A DNA stretch of 64,000 nucleotides from Flavobacterium sp. (GCF_027484705.1 NZ_JAIXSL010000005.1:1-64000); one strand, 5' to 3'; positions 53,516 to 62,138 are shown, counted from the first letter of the stretch. A program made the numbers and translations. The notes: generated by a model from the letters alone, not told the origin.

Positions 53516-55372
53516 CTATTTCCCCGATTGCAGTTTTTTGAGTTCCTGATAGCGGACATTCACACTTAACGCGTTTAGATAACAGACAATCACGCCTTTT
53601 TTGCCGTCAAGAAATCCTAACCGAACAATAAACTGGTATAGGAATTTGTAGGCCGGATGCAAATAAAAATGATAAAAATTCGGTCGGATGCCTTTAGTAA
53701 ATTCCTCTTTGGCTTTGAGTTTTCCGTAACTGACCATTTTGCTTTTATAAGATTCATAATCCGTATAGGAAAAGTGAATCAGTTTGTGTTTGAGTTTGGC
53801 GATTTTTCCGTTCACCGTTAGTTTTTCGTGCACCAGACGTTCGGTTACATATTTGGCCTTGTTTTTCTGGAATAATCTGAAAATCTTATCGGTCTGCCAG
53901 CCACTGAAATGCAGTTTTTTATCCTCAAACATAAAAATCCTATAGAACAGATAAGCACTCGCGGCATCAGGTTTTTGAATGGTTTCGATGACTTCTTCCT
54001 TGAGTTCATCGGTAAATCGTTCGTCTGCATCTATGAAAAGGATCCATGGGTTTTTGGCACAAGCAATGGCGAAGTTCCGTTGTGAACTGTAGTCAACAAA
54101 TTTATTCTGAATCAAGGTTGCTTTATTAAAATCATTGACTAAGGCTACGGTTTTGTCGTTACTATAGGAATCGATAACAATAATCTCATCAGCAAAATCA
54201 ATATCCTGAAGCACTTCCTTAATATGTTTTTCTTCGTTATAGGTGATGATCAACGCACTCAAAGGCAATCGCACCGGCGAAATAGTTAAAGCCGATTCAG
54301 CGTAATCCATCGCTAGATTAGTGTCAAGAAACCCTTTTAATAAGGCTGTGAACAATTCCGGCTTGAAATGCTGGTATAATTCCGGGGTATTTTCTTTGAG
54401 TTCTTTCTCTGAATAAGAAACAAATAGCTCTGGTTTAAATTCCTTGAGATGCACCGATGTCTGGTGGATTCCGTCTTCAAAAGTGGCCCAAACTTTCTTT
54501 TCGATCCACGGGGAAAATATAATGAATGCTGGTTTTTGCAACGATTTCGCAATATTGATCGCACCACCGTCATTCCCGACGATCATATCGCATTGGTTCA
54601 TGATCGCAATAAACGAACGCAGGTCGTTGCCTAATAAATCGAAATATATTTTTTTTCGGGTCGATGCCGAACAAAGCGCGTAAACTTCTTCAGCCAATGC
54701 TATTTGTTTTGGGAAATAATTGAAAAGGATATTGACCTCCTGCTGATGGCCGATTTGGTCAACCACTTTCGCCATATATTCAAGCGGATAGGTTTTCGAC
54801 GGCTCACTACCAATCAGGCTGATCATGACTGTTTTCCGGTTGGGCTGTAATCCGTATTCATCGAACATAGCCAATGCTTGTTTATTTTCAGCTTCGGTCA
54901 CATAAAGTTTCGGATACGGATCAATCTCAATCGGCAGGTGAAGCGGTTTTAACAACGAAAGCCTTCTTTCTATCGCCAGTCCAAGATTGGTTTTTGGGAA
55001 AGACGTAAACGGAAGATTGTCGGTATAAAGAAAACTCCTTCCGGGTTTTTTATAAGAAATGCGGCGTTTGGCACCACTCAGCAGTACGAAAATCCAGCTT
55101 TCAAGTTTTGAATAGGCATCAATGACCAAATCGTATTTTTCGTGTCGGATCTGCCAGGCCAGTTTCATAAAAGCGATATTGCTTTTGCGGTGGATTTTCT
55201 TAAACAGAATGATGTTGTCTATATTCGGATTGCCTTCCAGGACTGGTGTGGTTGATTCATAAACGAGATAATCAATTCTTGCGTCAGGATAGGCTTTTTT
55301 GAGGTTGTTGCAGATAATACTGCTCACCAAAACATCACCGATCATCTTTTGTTGGATTACAAGAATTTTCAT
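53516..55372 (-). CDS. Fused glycosyltransferase: GT9 (heptosyltransferase-like) + GT2
   Basis: 618 aa. Residues 1-about 350: GT9 fold, starting MKILVIQQKMIGDVLVSSI and containing GSEPSKTYP (188-196) and CDMIVGNDGGAINIA (261-275), as in ADP-heptose:LPS heptosyltransferases. Residues about 371-605: GT2 domain like WaaE/KdtX, with LSALIITYNEEKHI, VIDSYSNDKT (399-408), SQRNFAI, FIDADERF (447-453) and SGWQTDKIFRLF. The short linker has no low-complexity spacer. These activities are usually separate proteins. Probably LPS inner-core assembly. Third gene of dapD-phosphatase-GT operon, 5 bp after its neighbour. Confidence 0.9.
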   Translation of the reverse strand: MKILVIQQKMIGDVLVSSIICNNLKKAYPDARIDYLVYESTTPVLEGNPNIDNIILFKKIHRKSNIAFMKLAWQIRHEKYDLVIDAYSKLESWIFVLLSGAKRRISYKKPGRSFLYTDNLPFTSFPKTNLGLAIERRLSLLKPLHLPIEIDPYPKLYVTEAENKQALAMFDEYGLQPNRKTVMISLIGSEPSKTYPLEYMAKVVDQIGHQQEVNILFNYFPKQIALAEEVYALCSASTRKKIYFDLLGNDLRSFIAIMNQCDMIVGNDGGAINIAKSLQKPAFIIFSPWIEKKVWATFEDGIHQTSVHLKEFKPELFVSYSEKELKENTPELYQHFKPELFTALLKGFLDTNLAMDYAESALTISPVRLPLSALIITYNEEKHIKEVLQDIDFADEIIVIDSYSNDKTVALVNDFNKATLIQNKFVDYSSQRNFAIACAKNPWILFIDADERFTDELKEEVIETIQKPDAASAYLFYRIFMFEDKKLHFSGWQTDKIFRLFQKNKAKYVTERLVHEKLTVNGKIAKLKHKLIHFSYTDYESYKSKMVSYGKLKAKEEFTKGIRPNFYHFYLHPAYKFLYQFIVRLGFLDGKKGVIVCYLNALSVNVRYQELKKLQSGK

Positions 55373-55377
55373 GAAGA

Positions 55378-57252
55378 CTATTTAGACTTTACTATAAGTT
55401 GGTTGTTGTTCATTCTTTCGTTGAAAGACTGGATGTAGGCTTTGATGAATTGTTCCATAGGCGTTCTGATTTTCGGGGCTTTGTCTAAAAGGTTGTCTTT
55501 GAATAACGGATCTTTTTTAAAATTAAACAATCCAATCGATTTGACACCATCAAAAGCCAGATAATAATCCTGATGGATGTAATTGTAAACATTATCAACG
55601 TAAGAAACCACGAAATCCTTATCCGAAAGGTAAGATTTTCCGTAAGTCACGATCGTATCCTGGATGTTCAGGTAATCGAGAACGCTCGGCAAGATGTCAA
55701 TCTGTTGGAAATTCTTCTCCAAAACACCATGAAATTCAGGTTTTGAAGGGTCGAAAAAGAAAATCGGAATCCTAAATTTCCCTACATTGGTCGTGTATTT
55801 CCCGGTTCCGGAAGAAGAAGTATGATCGGCAGTAAACACGAACAAAGTGTTTTTATACCAAGCCTGGGTTTTGGCTTTTTTGAAAAACTGGCGCAAAGCA
55901 TAATCGGTATAGCCGATGCTTTCGTGGATTTCTGTGGTTCCCTTTGGAAATTTCCCGATGTATTTTTGAGGAATAGTGTACGGAATATGAGACGATATGG
56001 TGAAAATTGAAGCAAAAAATGGCGATGGCAACGTATTGACCTTATCGCAGAAAAATTGCAGGAACTCTTCATCAAAAATGCCCCAATTGCCATCGAACGC
56101 GCCTTCTTTAGGGTATTCGTTTTTACCATAATAATTTTGGAAACCAGCCACTTTACAATACTGGTCGAAGTTTTGGCTGCCATTAAATGCGCCGTGAAAA
56201 AAGGAGGTCGAGTATCCTTGGTTTTTTAGAATCTTAGGCAGGCCGTACACATCATTCAACGAATAACCCGAAGAAATTATGGGTGTATTCATAAGGCTCG
56301 GAATGCTCGACATCGTCGAAGGAACCGCATCAATCGATACTTTGCCATTCGCAAAACCATTCTTGAAATAATAGGACTTGGTGATCAGCGAATCCAGAAA
56401 AGGCGTATAACCGCAATGGATGTTCTCATCGCCAAAGCTTTCAAGGATTACAATCACCAGATTTTTTTTGGTTGGTGCGCCTTTCGGGTTGGTCGTAATC
56501 ACGGGATTGAAAATCTGATCGAGTTCTTTTTTGGAATAAAAATTAGGATCGATTAACGTTTCCTTGCTGCCCAAAGTTTTCAAGATACTATAAGGTGTAT
56601 TGAGCACCACAGCCGTGTTTCCTATGGAGGTGTAGTTCACGGCATCCACGATTCTAATGGGTTTCTCATCGATGCCACCACGCGCTGCTAAAAATCCAAA
56701 AGCCAAAGTACCCAACAAAAACATCGATTGCAGGCCGATTTGTTTGGCAGAAATCTTTTCTAAAGGAAGGCTGATTTTCGGCGTTGAAAACAATTTCCAA
56801 ATCGCCATTGAAACCAGTATGAATCCAACAGGTAAATACCAGTAATTCATTAAAAATAAAGGAATTAATCCTCCGATTTCATTATGCATTCCTTTGGCGG
56901 TAATTAGTCCAAAAGAACTTCTTCTTCCGGTGAATTTGAAGTATTCAAAATCCACAAAATTGGTTGCAATGAAAATGATATTGACGATAAAGAAAGCCAG
57001 CTTGAGGCCTTTTTGATATCCTGTTCGGTATTTGAAATTGCCCGGAACCAAATGCAATAAGATAAACACTAAATTGATGTAACCTATCGCGGATAAATCA
57101 TAGACGGCACCGCCCCAAAAAACTTTCGGGCTCATATCCGGGAAGTAACTTCTGTTGAAAACGATGAATAAAATCCTGCACAACTGATAGACCAGAAAAA
57201 CAATAACAATTCTTCTGATGAGGATTTTCAATACGCTCTGGTAGTTATTCAT
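55378..57252 (-). CDS. LtaS-like membrane phosphotransferase (alkaline phosphatase superfamily)
   Basis: 624 aa. Five N-terminal transmembrane helices (about 11-34, 52-69, 84-103, 130-151, 172-192), then an extracytoplasmic LtaS-type domain: LVIVILESFG with E271, candidate nucleophile S306 in NGKVSIDAVPS (LtaS uses Thr), and VFTADHTSSSG. Gram-negative members transfer glycerol phosphate or phosphoethanolamine to surface glycans. The substrate is not known here. Same operon as dapD (21 bp) and the GT9-GT2 fusion (5 bp). Confidence 0.85.
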   Translation of the reverse strand: MNNYQSVLKILIRRIVIVFLVYQLCRILFIVFNRSYFPDMSPKVFWGGAVYDLSAIGYINLVFILLHLVPGNFKYRTGYQKGLKLAFFIVNIIFIATNFVDFEYFKFTGRRSSFGLITAKGMHNEIGGLIPLFLMNYWYLPVGFILVSMAIWKLFSTPKISLPLEKISAKQIGLQSMFLLGTLAFGFLAARGGIDEKPIRIVDAVNYTSIGNTAVVLNTPYSILKTLGSKETLIDPNFYSKKELDQIFNPVITTNPKGAPTKKNLVIVILESFGDENIHCGYTPFLDSLITKSYYFKNGFANGKVSIDAVPSTMSSIPSLMNTPIISSGYSLNDVYGLPKILKNQGYSTSFFHGAFNGSQNFDQYCKVAGFQNYYGKNEYPKEGAFDGNWGIFDEEFLQFFCDKVNTLPSPFFASIFTISSHIPYTIPQKYIGKFPKGTTEIHESIGYTDYALRQFFKKAKTQAWYKNTLFVFTADHTSSSGTGKYTTNVGKFRIPIFFFDPSKPEFHGVLEKNFQQIDILPSVLDYLNIQDTIVTYGKSYLSDKDFVVSYVDNVYNYIHQDYYLAFDGVKSIGLFNFKKDPLFKDNLLDKAPKIRTPMEQFIKAYIQSFNERMNNNQLIVKSK

Positions 57253-57273
57253 GTCGAATCGGCAAGTTATGGT

Positions 57274-58089
57274 TTAGACTGCGACATCATATTCGCGCAA
57301 CGCATCGTTCAACGAAGTTTTGAGGTCCGTGGATGGTTTTCTTTTACCGATAATCAAAGCACACGGAACCTGATATTCTCCCGCTGCAAATTGTTTGGTA
57401 TAGCTTCCGGGTATGACCACCGAGCGCGCAGGAACAACGCCTTTTCTTTCAATCGGAGTCGGGCCGGTCACATCAATGATTTTGGTTGAGGCAGTCAAAC
57501 ATACATTTGCACCCAAAACGGCTTCGGTTTCAACACGAACACCTTCCACAACAATGCAGCGTGAACCTATAAATGCGCCATCTTCTATAATAACCGGTGC
57601 AGCCTGAAGCGGTTCTAAAACGCCGCCAATACCGACACCGCCACTCAAATGAACGTTTTTTCCAATCTGAGCGCAACTTCCGACCGTTGCCCAGGTATCG
57701 ACCATAGTGCCTTCATCTACATAAGCACCAATATTGACGTAACTTGGCATCAAAATCACGCCTTTTGAAATGTATGCACCGTGTCTGGCCACTGCATGCG
57801 GTACGACGCGGATTCCTTTTTCGGCATAGCCTGTTTTCAACGGGATTTTATCGTGATATTCGAAAATACCGACCTCAATAGTTTCCATTTTCTGGATCGG
57901 GAAATATAAAACGACGGCTTTCTTGATCCATTCGTTCACTTGCCAGCCATCAGCAACTGGTTCGGCCACGCGTAAAGTTCCGGCATCGAGTAAGTTGATG
58001 ACTTCTCTGATGGCGTTTGTGGTTTCTGATTGTTGCAACAGGCTACGGTCTTCCCATGCAGATTCTATAAGGTTGCGGAGTTGATTCAT
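57274..58089 (-). CDS. dapD: 2,3,4,5-tetrahydropyridine-2,6-dicarboxylate N-succinyltransferase
   Basis: 271 aa, standard length. Succinylates tetrahydrodipicolinate in the diaminopimelate/lysine pathway and so feeds peptidoglycan. Left-handed beta-helix with hexapeptide repeats (about 105-215: GAYISKGVILMPSYVNIGAYV.., VHLSGGVGIGGVLEP, GAFIGSRCIVVEGV). Helical N-terminal domain 1-100. First gene of a three-gene operon; promoter box 58106-58113. Confidence 0.96.
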   Translation of the reverse strand: MNQLRNLIESAWEDRSLLQQSETTNAIREVINLLDAGTLRVAEPVADGWQVNEWIKKAVVLYFPIQKMETIEVGIFEYHDKIPLKTGYAEKGIRVVPHAVARHGAYISKGVILMPSYVNIGAYVDEGTMVDTWATVGSCAQIGKNVHLSGGVGIGGVLEPLQAAPVIIEDGAFIGSRCIVVEGVRVETEAVLGANVCLTASTKIIDVTGPTPIERKGVVPARSVVIPGSYTKQFAAGEYQVPCALIIGKRKPSTDLKTSLNDALREYDVAV

Positions 58090-58105
58090 ATTTTAAGAAT
58101 TTTCA

Positions 58106-58113
58106 CAAATATA
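58106..58113 (-). promoter_or_regulatory. Promoter -7 box of dapD operon
   Basis: TATATTTG on the minus strand, 16 nt before the dapD ATG. Confidence 0.6.
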
Positions 58114-58168
58114 GTGGCATTTTTTAAAATAGGAATTAGCTGAAAATAAATAAAAGGAGATTTTCTAA

Positions 58169-58555
58169 TTAATCCGTATCGGCTAATTGACCCAAATTGG
58201 AAACATGCTGGAAATTGATCAAAAAGCGTTTGGTTTTAGCATACAAATACATTTTGATGTTGTCGAAAAGCATGACAGTGATAGGATTGGATTTTTCATC
58301 CTTACACAGATAAATGGTGCCGTTATCAGGCAAATCTGTTTTGGAAACGATGGTAAGGTGATAGTTCTTATCGATTTTTAAATTGATTTCATTAGCCGTG
58401 AATTCGGCTTTTTGAGTTGAAATCGTTTCGCATTTCCCCCACTCCTGAATATCATTCCTAGATTGGATTTGGTTGTAGGAGAAGACTTTATGTTGTGCAT
58501 TGGCACAAAATGTAAGCAGGGTGATCATGAAAAAAAACTGGCTTCTGAAAGTCAT
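58169..58555 (-). CDS. Small secreted protein of unknown function
   Basis: 128 aa from ATG 58555. Signal peptide MTFRSQFFFMITLLTFCANAQ is clear, while the 16 residues upstream in the open frame are polar and would spoil it. The mature part (about 107 aa) is beta-rich with two Cys (KCETIS, LCKDE), one pattern FTANEINLKI and a strand-turn-strand end. Similar small proteins occur in flavobacteria; no function is recognised. Monocistronic, upstream of dapD on the same strand (79 bp). Confidence 0.65.
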   Translation of the reverse strand: MTFRSQFFFMITLLTFCANAQHKVFSYNQIQSRNDIQEWGKCETISTQKAEFTANEINLKIDKNYHLTIVSKTDLPDNGTIYLCKDEKSNPITVMLFDNIKMYLYAKTKRFLINFQHVSNLGQLADTD

Positions 58556-58693
58556 CGATTTCGATTTGGTAGCGCAATTAAAGCATTTTATCTGAATTAT
58601 CATGCATTTTGTCGGATTTTCAGCTGTTTTTTTTTAACAACGCGCTAAATCGGTGTTGATAACTTTTTTAAAATGCCCTTAGGGTTTATATGT

Positions 58694-58701
58694 TATCTTT
58701 G
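58694..58701 (+). promoter_or_regulatory. Promoter -7 box of ruvX
   Basis: TATCTTTG, 50 nt before the ruvX ATG. Confidence 0.6.
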
Positions 58702-58751
58702 CAGTGAATTAAGAAAAATTGCCCTTCCTTTTAAATTGAATTGATCAAAAA

Positions 58752-59168
58752 ATGCCCAGAATTCTTGCTATAGATTACGGACAAAAGCGCACCGGTATTG
58801 CAGTCACAGACGAATTGCAAATTATTGCATCGGGACTTACGACGATTCCTTCAGCCGATATTTTTACTTTCTTGAAATCGTATTTTGCCACTGAAAATGT
58901 AATCAAAATACTAGTGGGCGATCCCAAGCAAATGAATGGGCAACCTTCAGAAAGTGCGGCTATGATTGATGCCTTTGTGACTGAATTGCAAAAACAATTC
59001 CCAGAGATTTCTTTGGTTCGGGTAGACGAACGCTTCACTTCCAAAATGGCTTTTCAGTCTATGATCGACAGCGGGCTTTCCAAAAAACAGCGCCAGAACA
59101 AAGCCTTGATTGATGAAATTTCCGCCACGATTATGCTGCGCGATTACCTCACCAGAAAAATGATCTGA
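58752..59168 (+). CDS. ruvX: Putative pre-16S rRNA nuclease / Holliday junction resolvase RuvX (YqgF)
   Basis: 138 aa, standard length. RNase H-like fold: D7 in ILAIDYGQKRTGIAVTD, LVGDPKQMNGQPS (about 57-69), VRVDERFTS (about 92-100) and the C-terminal acidic pair in ALIDEISATIML. The family trims the 16S rRNA 5' end in E. coli and resembles RuvC nucleases. First gene of a + strand group that continues with def. Confidence 0.95.
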   Translation: MPRILAIDYGQKRTGIAVTDELQIIASGLTTIPSADIFTFLKSYFATENVIKILVGDPKQMNGQPSESAAMIDAFVTELQKQFPEISLVRVDERFTSKMAFQSMIDSGLSKKQRQNKALIDEISATIMLRDYLTRKMI

Positions 59169-59240
59169 ATTTGCAGTAACCGCGAATTATAAAAATATAC
59201 TAATTATTTCCCTCGCATTATCGTATGTGCATTTTTTCAC

Positions 59241-59248
59241 TATTTTTG
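59241..59248 (+). promoter_or_regulatory. Promoter -7 box of def
   Basis: TATTTTTG, 58 nt before the ATG at 59307; it shows def can be transcribed apart from ruvX. Confidence 0.55.
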
Positions 59249-59306
59249 CCGACTACCAAAGCGAAAACCGTTAGGCTTGCAGAAGTATAATTTTAAAACC
59301 ATTAAA

Positions 59307-59894
59307 ATGATTTTACCTATTATAGGATATGGAGATCCGGTCTTGAGAAAAATGTGTGAGGAAATAACGCCTCAATATCCTGATCTCAAACAGACGATCA
59401 CCAACATGTACGAAACGATGTATAACGCTTATGGTGTAGGACTTGCAGCACCGCAAGTGGCTTTGCCTATTCGTTTGTTTGTGATTGATACGGCTCCATT
59501 TAGTGAAGATGAGGATTTGTCGAAAGACGAACAAACGCAATTGAAAAATTTCAAACGCACGTTCATCAACGCCAAGATGCTTAAGGAAGAAGGCGAGGAG
59601 TGGGGTTTTAATGAAGGTTGCTTAAGCATTCCCGAAGTACGCGAGGATGTTTACCGACACGAAAAAATCACGATGGAATACTGCGATGAGGATTTCAATA
59701 AAAAAACAGAAGTATTCGACGGTTTGATCGCACGCGTCATCCAGCATGAATACGATCATACCGAAGGCATTTTGTTTACCGACAGGATTTCAAGCCTCAA
59801 AAAGCAGCTCATCAAAAAGAAACTGCAGAACATTATGGAAGGCAAGACACAGCCGGATTATAAGATGAAATACATCGCCAAAAAAGGAAGATAA
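59307..59894 (+). CDS. def: Peptide deformylase
   Basis: 195 aa from ATG 59307 (MILPIIGYGDPVLR, the family start; an ATG 30 nt upstream gives an atypical extension). Removes the N-formyl group from nascent proteins. Three motifs are intact: GVGLAAPQ (43-50), EGCLS (103-107, metal ligand C105) and HEYDH (147-151, H147, E148, H151). An insert of about 25 charged residues after 64 is typical for Bacteroidota. Followed 48 bp later by the DUF5606 gene. Confidence 0.97.
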   Translation: MILPIIGYGDPVLRKMCEEITPQYPDLKQTITNMYETMYNAYGVGLAAPQVALPIRLFVIDTAPFSEDEDLSKDEQTQLKNFKRTFINAKMLKEEGEEWGFNEGCLSIPEVREDVYRHEKITMEYCDEDFNKKTEVFDGLIARVIQHEYDHTEGILFTDRISSLKKQLIKKKLQNIMEGKTQPDYKMKYIAKKGR

Positions 59895-59942
59895 ATTAAC
59901 CAAAACCGAAATAACCCAATTCAATAAATCAACTTTTAAAAA

Positions 59943-60467
59943 ATGAATTTAGAAAAAATATTAGCCATTTCCGGAATGCCAGGAATTTATGCTTTGAAGA
60001 TGCAGACGCGTACAGGTTTCGTAGCCGAATCGTTAGTCGACGGAAAGAAAATAACGGTCGGATTAAGAAGCAACGTGAGTTTGTTGACTGAAATTTCAAT
60101 CTACACGCATGATGCTGAAAAACCACTTGCAGAAGTGATGCGCGCTATTGCAGTTAAAGAAGACAACGGCCCGGCGATTTCCCACAAAGAAGACAACGCG
60201 AAACTAGTGGCTTATTTTAAAGAAATTCTTCCGGATTACGACGAAGACCGCGTTTATCCTTCTGATATCAAAAAAGTATTCAATTGGTATAACATCCTGC
60301 AATCAAAAGGCTTGGTTTCTAAAGAAGAGCCGAACAAAGCCGAAGAAGCACGTGTTGAGGAAATCGTGAAAGAGAAAGTGGCCGAAGCTAAAAAAAGCAA
60401 ATCAGAACCAAAAGCAAAGGAAGAAACTAAAGCGGCGCCTAAAAAGCCAAAAACTAAAAAAGACTAA
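59943..60467 (+). CDS. DUF5606 domain protein
   Basis: 174 aa. N-terminal globular part (about 1-130: MNLEKILAISGMPGIYALKMQ, GLRSNVSLLTEISIYT, DEDRVYPSDIKKVFNWYNIL), then a disordered Lys/Glu/Ala tail (about 133-174) that suggests nucleic-acid or ribosome contact. The family is widespread in Bacteroidota and often sits between def and mazG, as here. No function is known. Confidence 0.85.
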   Translation: MNLEKILAISGMPGIYALKMQTRTGFVAESLVDGKKITVGLRSNVSLLTEISIYTHDAEKPLAEVMRAIAVKEDNGPAISHKEDNAKLVAYFKEILPDYDEDRVYPSDIKKVFNWYNILQSKGLVSKEEPNKAEEARVEEIVKEKVAEAKKSKSEPKAKEETKAAPKKPKTKKD

Positions 60468-60488
60468 TTGTTACAATTCCTATAAATT

Positions 60489-60527
60489 AATCCTGTCCCG
60501 ACATTTTCTGGGCAGGATTTGTTATTT
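60489..60527 (+). terminator. Terminator after DUF5606 gene
   Basis: AATCCTGTCC / GGGCAGGATT (10-bp stem, one wobble) with an 11-nt loop, followed by TTGTTATTTTT, which also resembles a -7 box for mazG (TATTTTTA). Confidence 0.7.
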
Positions 60528-60573
60528 TTACACCCTTGTGGCTTTAGCCAAACGGATGAAATAAATCTTTCCT

Positions 60574-61347
60574 ATGAATTCAAGACAACTCCAACTCCAA
60601 TCTTTCGAACGCTTATTGAACATTATGGATGATTTGCGCGAAAAATGCCCGTGGGACAAAAAGCAAACCCTCGGATCATTGCGCCATCTTACGATTGAAG
60701 AAACATACGAACTCGGCGACGCAATATTGAACAACGACCTCAATGAAGTCAAGAAAGAACTCGGCGATTTGTTGCTGCATATCGTGTTTTACGCAAAAAT
60801 TGGAAGTGAAAGCGATACATTCGATATTGCCGATGTCTGTAATGAGATTTGCGAAAAACTGATCCACCGCCATCCGCATATTTATGGCGACGTTGAAGTC
60901 AAGGATGAAGAAGAAGTCAAGCAAAACTGGGAGAAACTCAAACTCAAAGAAGGAAAAAAATCTGTGTTGGAAGGCGTTCCCGCAGGTTTGCCCGCTCTAG
61001 TAAAAGCCAGCAGGATTCAGGATAAAGTCAAAGGCGTCGGTTTTGATTGGGAAGAACCGCACCAGGTTTGGGACAAAGTTCAGGAAGAATTGCAGGAATT
61101 GCAGGATGAAGTTGTGGTCGGAAATCAGGAAAAAATAGAAGCCGAGTTTGGCGATGTGCTGTTTTCGATGATCAATTATGCTCGATTCTTAAACGTCAAT
61201 CCTGAAGATGCTTTAGAGCGCACGAATAAGAAATTTATCAAACGTTTTCAATACCTCGAAAATAAAGCCGGCGAATTGGGTAAACCCTTAATGGATATGA
61301 CACTAGCCGAAATGGATGTCTTCTGGAACGAAGCCAAAAAGTTATAA
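60574..61347 (+). CDS. mazG: Nucleoside triphosphate pyrophosphohydrolase MazG
   Basis: 257 aa. Two tandem MazG domains: the first (about 10-110) has LREKCPWDKKQT, IEETYELGDAI and ELGDLLLHIVF with Glu/Asp metal ligands; the second (about 150-250) has VQEELQELQDEV and EFGDVLFSMIN. Hydrolyses (d)NTPs and unusual nucleotides to NMP and PPi, guarding pools and affecting the stringent response. Its 3' end overlaps the convergent fnr gene by 6 bp. Confidence 0.95.
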   Translation: MNSRQLQLQSFERLLNIMDDLREKCPWDKKQTLGSLRHLTIEETYELGDAILNNDLNEVKKELGDLLLHIVFYAKIGSESDTFDIADVCNEICEKLIHRHPHIYGDVEVKDEEEVKQNWEKLKLKEGKKSVLEGVPAGLPALVKASRIQDKVKGVGFDWEEPHQVWDKVQEELQELQDEVVVGNQEKIEAEFGDVLFSMINYARFLNVNPEDALERTNKKFIKRFQYLENKAGELGKPLMDMTLAEMDVFWNEAKKL

Positions 61348-62031
61348 AGATTGCTCGGAAAGACGCTTTAATTTGTTTCTGTCAACAATAGTGATTTTTT
61401 TACTTTCAAGCGTAATCAGCCCAAGTTTTTTGAAGTCTGACAACAAACGGATGCAACTTTCGGTCGCCGTACCGATAATGCCCGACAATTCTTCACGTGA
61501 CAACTGGATGTGCAGCGAACCGTCTTTATTCGTACCAAAAGTATCTTCTAAATAAAGCAAGGTTTCAGCAAGCCTTTCTTTTACATTTTTCTGCGCCAGT
61601 GAAACCATGTGGTCGTCCGCTTCTTTGAGATCGCCACAAATAGTCTGCATCACATTCAATGAAAATTTATTGTTCTCGCTGAAGAAACCCATCATTTCCG
61701 CTTTCGGGATGAAACAGACTTGCATGTCTTCCATAGCAATAGCGGAAAGGTTTACAGGTTCGTCGCTGATCATCGAACGTTGGCCCAACAATTCCCCTTT
61801 TTTGACAAGTTTGACGATGTGGTCTTTGCCATTCGGGCTCAGTTTGGTGAGTTTGCAGATGCCATCTTTGACGCAGTAAATCCCGTTTACGTTTTCACCT
61901 TCCTCGAAGATGGTTTCCCCTTTCTTGACGAGGCGCGAGGTCTTGCATTCCGCCATTTTCAGCAGTTCTTCTTTATTTAAAGCTTTGAGGGAACTGAATT
62001 CCCTAACGATACAATGTTCACATTTACTCAT
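61342..62031 (-). CDS. Crp/Fnr family transcriptional regulator
   Basis: 229 aa from ATG 62031 (MSKCEHCIVREF; eight residues upstream are less likely). N-terminal CxxC (C4, C7), as in FNR-type oxygen sensors; further Cys near residues 30, 53, 59 and 105 could complete a 4Fe-4S ligand set, but the exact set is uncertain. cNMP-binding-like beta barrel (about 20-130), dimer helix (about 135-160: KNVKERLAETLLYLE) and a C-terminal winged HTH (about 175-215: LSREELSGIIGTATESCIRLLSDFKKLGLI). Divergent from a CcoI-type copper ATPase with a perfect palindrome between them, so it likely controls microaerobic respiration. Confidence 0.88.
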   Translation of the reverse strand: MSKCEHCIVREFSSLKALNKEELLKMAECKTSRLVKKGETIFEEGENVNGIYCVKDGICKLTKLSPNGKDHIVKLVKKGELLGQRSMISDEPVNLSAIAMEDMQVCFIPKAEMMGFFSENNKFSLNVMQTICGDLKEADDHMVSLAQKNVKERLAETLLYLEDTFGTNKDGSLHIQLSREELSGIIGTATESCIRLLSDFKKLGLITLESKKITIVDRNKLKRLSEQSL

Positions 62032-62052
62032 AACAATGGGGATTTGTTGCGG

Positions 62053-62060
62053 CAAATTTA
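62053..62060 (-). promoter_or_regulatory. Promoter -7 box of fnr-like gene
   Basis: TAAATTTG on the minus strand, 21 nt before the ATG at 62031. The palindrome at 62070-62085 overlaps the position of its -33 region. Confidence 0.55.
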
Positions 62061-62069
62061 ATGATTATG

Positions 62070-62085
62070 TATGACAATTGTCATA
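62070..62085. promoter_or_regulatory. FNR/CRP-type palindromic operator
   Basis: TATGACAATTGTCATA, a perfect 16-bp palindrome whose two-fold symmetry suits a Crp/Fnr dimer. It lies between the divergent fnr-like and ccoI-like genes. Its centre is about 42 bp upstream of the predicted ccoI start of transcription, the classical class II activator position, and covers the fnr -33 region, as for autorepression. Confidence 0.75.
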
Positions 62086-62107
62086 TTTTAATTAACAACT
62101 GTTCAGG

Positions 62108-62114
62108 TACTTTG
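62108..62114 (+). promoter_or_regulatory. Probable -7 box of ccoI-like gene
   Basis: TACTTTG, one base short of TAnnTTTG; weak boxes are usual at activator-dependent promoters. 24 nt before the ATG at 62139. Confidence 0.4.
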
Positions 62115-62138
62115 CATCAGGTAAAATGAGCAAAAAAT

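Noticed and set aside
62126..62138. Alternative ccoI start at the ATG at 62126
   Set aside because: It is in a different frame from the Cys-rich N-terminus, which begins at the ATG at 62139.
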